Source of the DNA: Arenibacter sp. F26102
GTDB lineage: Bacteria; Bacteroidota; Bacteroidia; Flavobacteriales; Flavobacteriaceae
Reading direction: 5' to 3'
Length of the DNA: 64,000 bases
NCBI RefSeq assembly: GCF_023015865.1
Contig: NZ_JALKBC010000004.1
Span: 62,770 to 126,769 of the forward strand
Part shown: positions 62,594 through 64,000 of the stretch, one piece after another
Layout of the letters: each line of letters starts with the position of its first letter
How positions within the stretch are numbered: the first letter of the stretch is position 1
Notes under the pieces: model-generated
Told to the model about the DNA's origin: nothing
Seen by the model: only the letters and a program-made list of their open reading frames with translations
The model's database searches: none
Program-made: the position numbers and the translations under genes

Positions 62594-62950
62594 TTATAAT
62601 TCATTTATTTTAGCCTGATCTTTAATCAACTGTTTTAATTCAGCTACAGGAACCTTTTGGTCGAATTTTATTTGAATGGTTTTCTTCCCTGTTTTATAGC
62701 CTTTATTTTCGAGTACTTTTCTCACGTCTTCTGTTAATGCGTCTATGCCAAAACTTACGTGCTTTTTAGCCAAGGAAAAACCTGCAAGAATGCCGTTATA
62801 CTTATAAATAGGCACATTCCAACTTATACCGCCTTCAGCGGTGGGCTCTGTAGTTTCGATTAGGTTTTTAAGCTGTATCATTACCTCTTGCGCTTCTGCC
62901 GGTGAAATGTCGATATACTCATCCACTGTCTTTGGTTTTGAATCTTCCAT
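62594..62950 (-). CDS. DUF1801 family protein (YdhG-like)
   Basis: The 118-residue protein shows TVDEYIDISPAEAQEVMIQL, then EGGISWNVPIYKYNGILAGF and the end QIKFDQKVPVAELKQLIKDQ, the frataxin-like-fold DUF1801 pattern. The biochemical role is not established; some relatives are proposed iron chaperones. It lies 2 bp after the DoxX gene and 5 bp before the DUF4180 gene. Confidence 0.88.
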   Translation of the reverse strand: MEDSKPKTVDEYIDISPAEAQEVMIQLKNLIETTEPTAEGGISWNVPIYKYNGILAGFSLAKKHVSFGIDALTEDVRKVLENKGYKTGKKTIQIKFDQKVPVAELKQLIKDQAKINEL

Positions 62951-62952
62951 TT

Positions 62953-63330
62953 TTAATATTTTCGTGTTTTACGATCTGCAGGTCTGAAATACCAGGAGGT
63001 AATTGTTAGTGCCAAGAGTAATGCGGGCCCAAAAAGCGTTATCATTTCATCGCCAACTATTATATGTGAAGCCATTGCACCAGTCATAGTGAAGAAAAAG
63101 CCAGCATAGGCCCATTCTTTCACTAAAGGGAAGTTGGGAATTAAGATGGCTATAACACCTAGGATTTTCCATACACCAAGTATTGGTAACAAAAAGGTTG
63201 GGTAGCCCAAAGCATTTATGCTTTGTACTTCTTCCTCCATTTTTATCAATTGTACAATCCCTGTGGAAAGCATTCCTAATGACAACCAGACTGTGGCTAT
63301 CCAATAGATTATTTTTTCTCTTTTTTTCAT
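62953..63330 (-). CDS. DoxX-like membrane protein
   Basis: The 125-residue protein has four membrane helices: IYWIATVWLSLGMLSTGIVQ, LPILGVWKILGVIAILIPN, WAYAGFFFTMTGAMASHII and LLLALTITSWYF. The ALGYPTFLLPILGVWKILGV segment is typical of the DoxX_2 family. Its role is unknown but it is regularly found with ArsR and SRPBCC genes, as here. It starts 6 bp after the SRPBCC stop. Confidence 0.88.
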   Translation of the reverse strand: MKKREKIIYWIATVWLSLGMLSTGIVQLIKMEEEVQSINALGYPTFLLPILGVWKILGVIAILIPNFPLVKEWAYAGFFFTMTGAMASHIIVGDEMITLFGPALLLALTITSWYFRPADRKTRKY

Positions 63331-63336
63331 ATTGAC

Positions 63337-63801
63337 TTATTGTTGATTTACAAGTATTTCCTCAAGTTTGTTGTGAGCCATATTTAAGCCATATGCAAAT
63401 GGTAGTTTTAATTGTTCTGCTCTGTGTTTTTCTGATTTATAAATAATATGAATAGTTAACTTACTTTTATCTTCTGTAACTTTTTCAAAATTCAAGAACT
63501 CCAATTGTACTCCTATGGGCATATTTTCTATTTCAAAAGTTCTTACTATTTCTTGGTTGGGAATAAGCTTATGTATGGTTCCATTAGCCTTAAACATAAT
63601 ATTCCCATCGTGTGAGGTTTCAAACTCATAACTTCCGTGGTTTCTGTTTTCTAACTTTAGTACGTTAGTACCCATCCATTGTGCTATAAATTCAGCTTCG
63701 GTATATGCTTTGTAAACAAGTTCTACTGGAAGGTCAAATTCTCTCGTAATGGTTAGATCTTGCTTGCCTTCTAGGGCATTGATGTTGGTTTTTTGCTCCA
63801 T
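63337..63801 (-). CDS. SRPBCC/AHSA1-domain protein
   Basis: The 154-residue protein has the AHSA1/START-like fold: LTITREFDLPVELVYKAYTE, AEFIAQWMGTN, then the end EQLKLPFAYGLNMAHNKLEE and ILVN. Members bind hydrophobic ligands or act as small cochaperone-like modules. In Bacteroidota it usually follows an ArsR repressor gene; here it starts only 3 bp after that gene's stop. Confidence 0.9.
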   Translation of the reverse strand: MEQKTNINALEGKQDLTITREFDLPVELVYKAYTEAEFIAQWMGTNVLKLENRNHGSYEFETSHDGNIMFKANGTIHKLIPNQEIVRTFEIENMPIGVQLEFLNFEKVTEDKSKLTIHIIYKSEKHRAEQLKLPFAYGLNMAHNKLEEILVNQQ

Positions 63802-63804
63802 AAT

Positions 63805-64000
63805 CTATTTCAATTTTGATTGATGTTTCTTCATTATAGTTTCCAGGTTGTTAAAGCGCTCATCCCACATTTTCCTAAAAGGTTCAATGAAATCTGCTAT
63901 TTGTTTCATCCCCTTAGGGTTTAGTTGATAATAGATTTCCCTTCCTTTTTGTTCTTGTTCCAATAATTCACATTCAGTCAGAATTTGAATGTGTTTAGAA
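63805..64000 (-). CDS. ArsR-family transcriptional regulator, C-terminal part (cut by window end)
   Basis: The open frame runs in from the window edge and stops at TAG 63805-63807. The 65 visible residues cover the wing and C-terminus of an ArsR winged HTH: SKHIQILTECELLEQEQKGR, then EIYYQLNPKGMKQIADFIEP and FRKMWDERFNNLE. It is the probable repressor of the operon that follows. Confidence 0.85.
   Translation of the reverse strand, partial: SKHIQILTECELLEQEQKGREIYYQLNPKGMKQIADFIEPFRKMWDERFNNLETIMKKHQSKLK

Overview
The window comes from the chromosome, or an integrated element, of a marine-type Flavobacteriaceae bacterium (Bacteroidota). The signs are TAnnTTTG-type promoter boxes, A-rich leaders, type IX secretion partners, SusC/SusD proteins, Bacteroides-type conjugation genes (TraJ/K/M/N, BtgA-like MobA, DUF5712-type relaxase) and families largely confined to this group (DUF6377, DUF6876, gliding-type C-terminal domains). 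No rRNA, tRNA or CRISPR array was seen.

Layout. (1) 1-3.9 kb: 3' end of a rightward tra operon (TraI-like end, TraJ, TraK, TraM, TraN, frameshifted lipoprotein). (2) 3.9-20.8 kb: an accessory zone of mostly leftward small genes with many broken ones: an HTH/membrane/beta-lactamase fusion behind a 29-bp palindrome, fragments of a pilus/type II secretion F protein and of a restriction-modification enzyme, a type IX adhesin with its PorP/SprF partner, a RES-Xre toxin-antitoxin pair, a Crp/YciI/DUF1569/membrane/receiver cluster, an Abi_2 gene with a probable upstream ncRNA, and a membrane TPR protein coupled to a serine recombinase. An 18-bp motif (minus strand AAAGTTCAAATAAAGGAT and variants) recurs at or just after stop codons here, suggesting a cassette-like array. 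(3) 20.9-38.4 kb: an efflux locus: an 87-bp MITE-like element, two LolD/MacB-type ATPases, four large FtsX/MacB permeases, an HlyD-type adaptor and a TolC-type channel, read leftwards, divergent from an NtrC-type regulator and its histidine kinase. (4) 38.4-45.2 kb: a frameshifted QueC-like gene, then the leftward mobilisation module (coupling protein, relaxase, MobA, candidate oriT, DUF6876, SSB) and a GC-rich, apparently non-coding stretch. Regions 1 and 4 look like the two conjugation modules of one integrative conjugative element, with regions 2-3 as cargo between traN and the coupling-protein gene.

(5) 45.2-60.5 kb: a complete alpha-glucan, probably dextran, utilisation locus (SusC, SusD, SusE-like, GH66, GH31, GH97, plus an upstream DUF6377 regulator), bracketed by two divergent copies of a roughly 90-bp direct repeat. 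GH66 would cut dextran at the surface, SusE/SusD bind it, SusC imports the products, and GH31/GH97 finish hydrolysis to glucose. (6) 61-64 kb: an outer-membrane beta-barrel gene, then a leftward small-protein operon running ArsR, SRPBCC, DoxX, DUF1801, a frameshifted DUF4180 gene and a decayed short gene; the ArsR gene runs off the window.

All identifications are from reading translations and sequence by eye; no database search was run.
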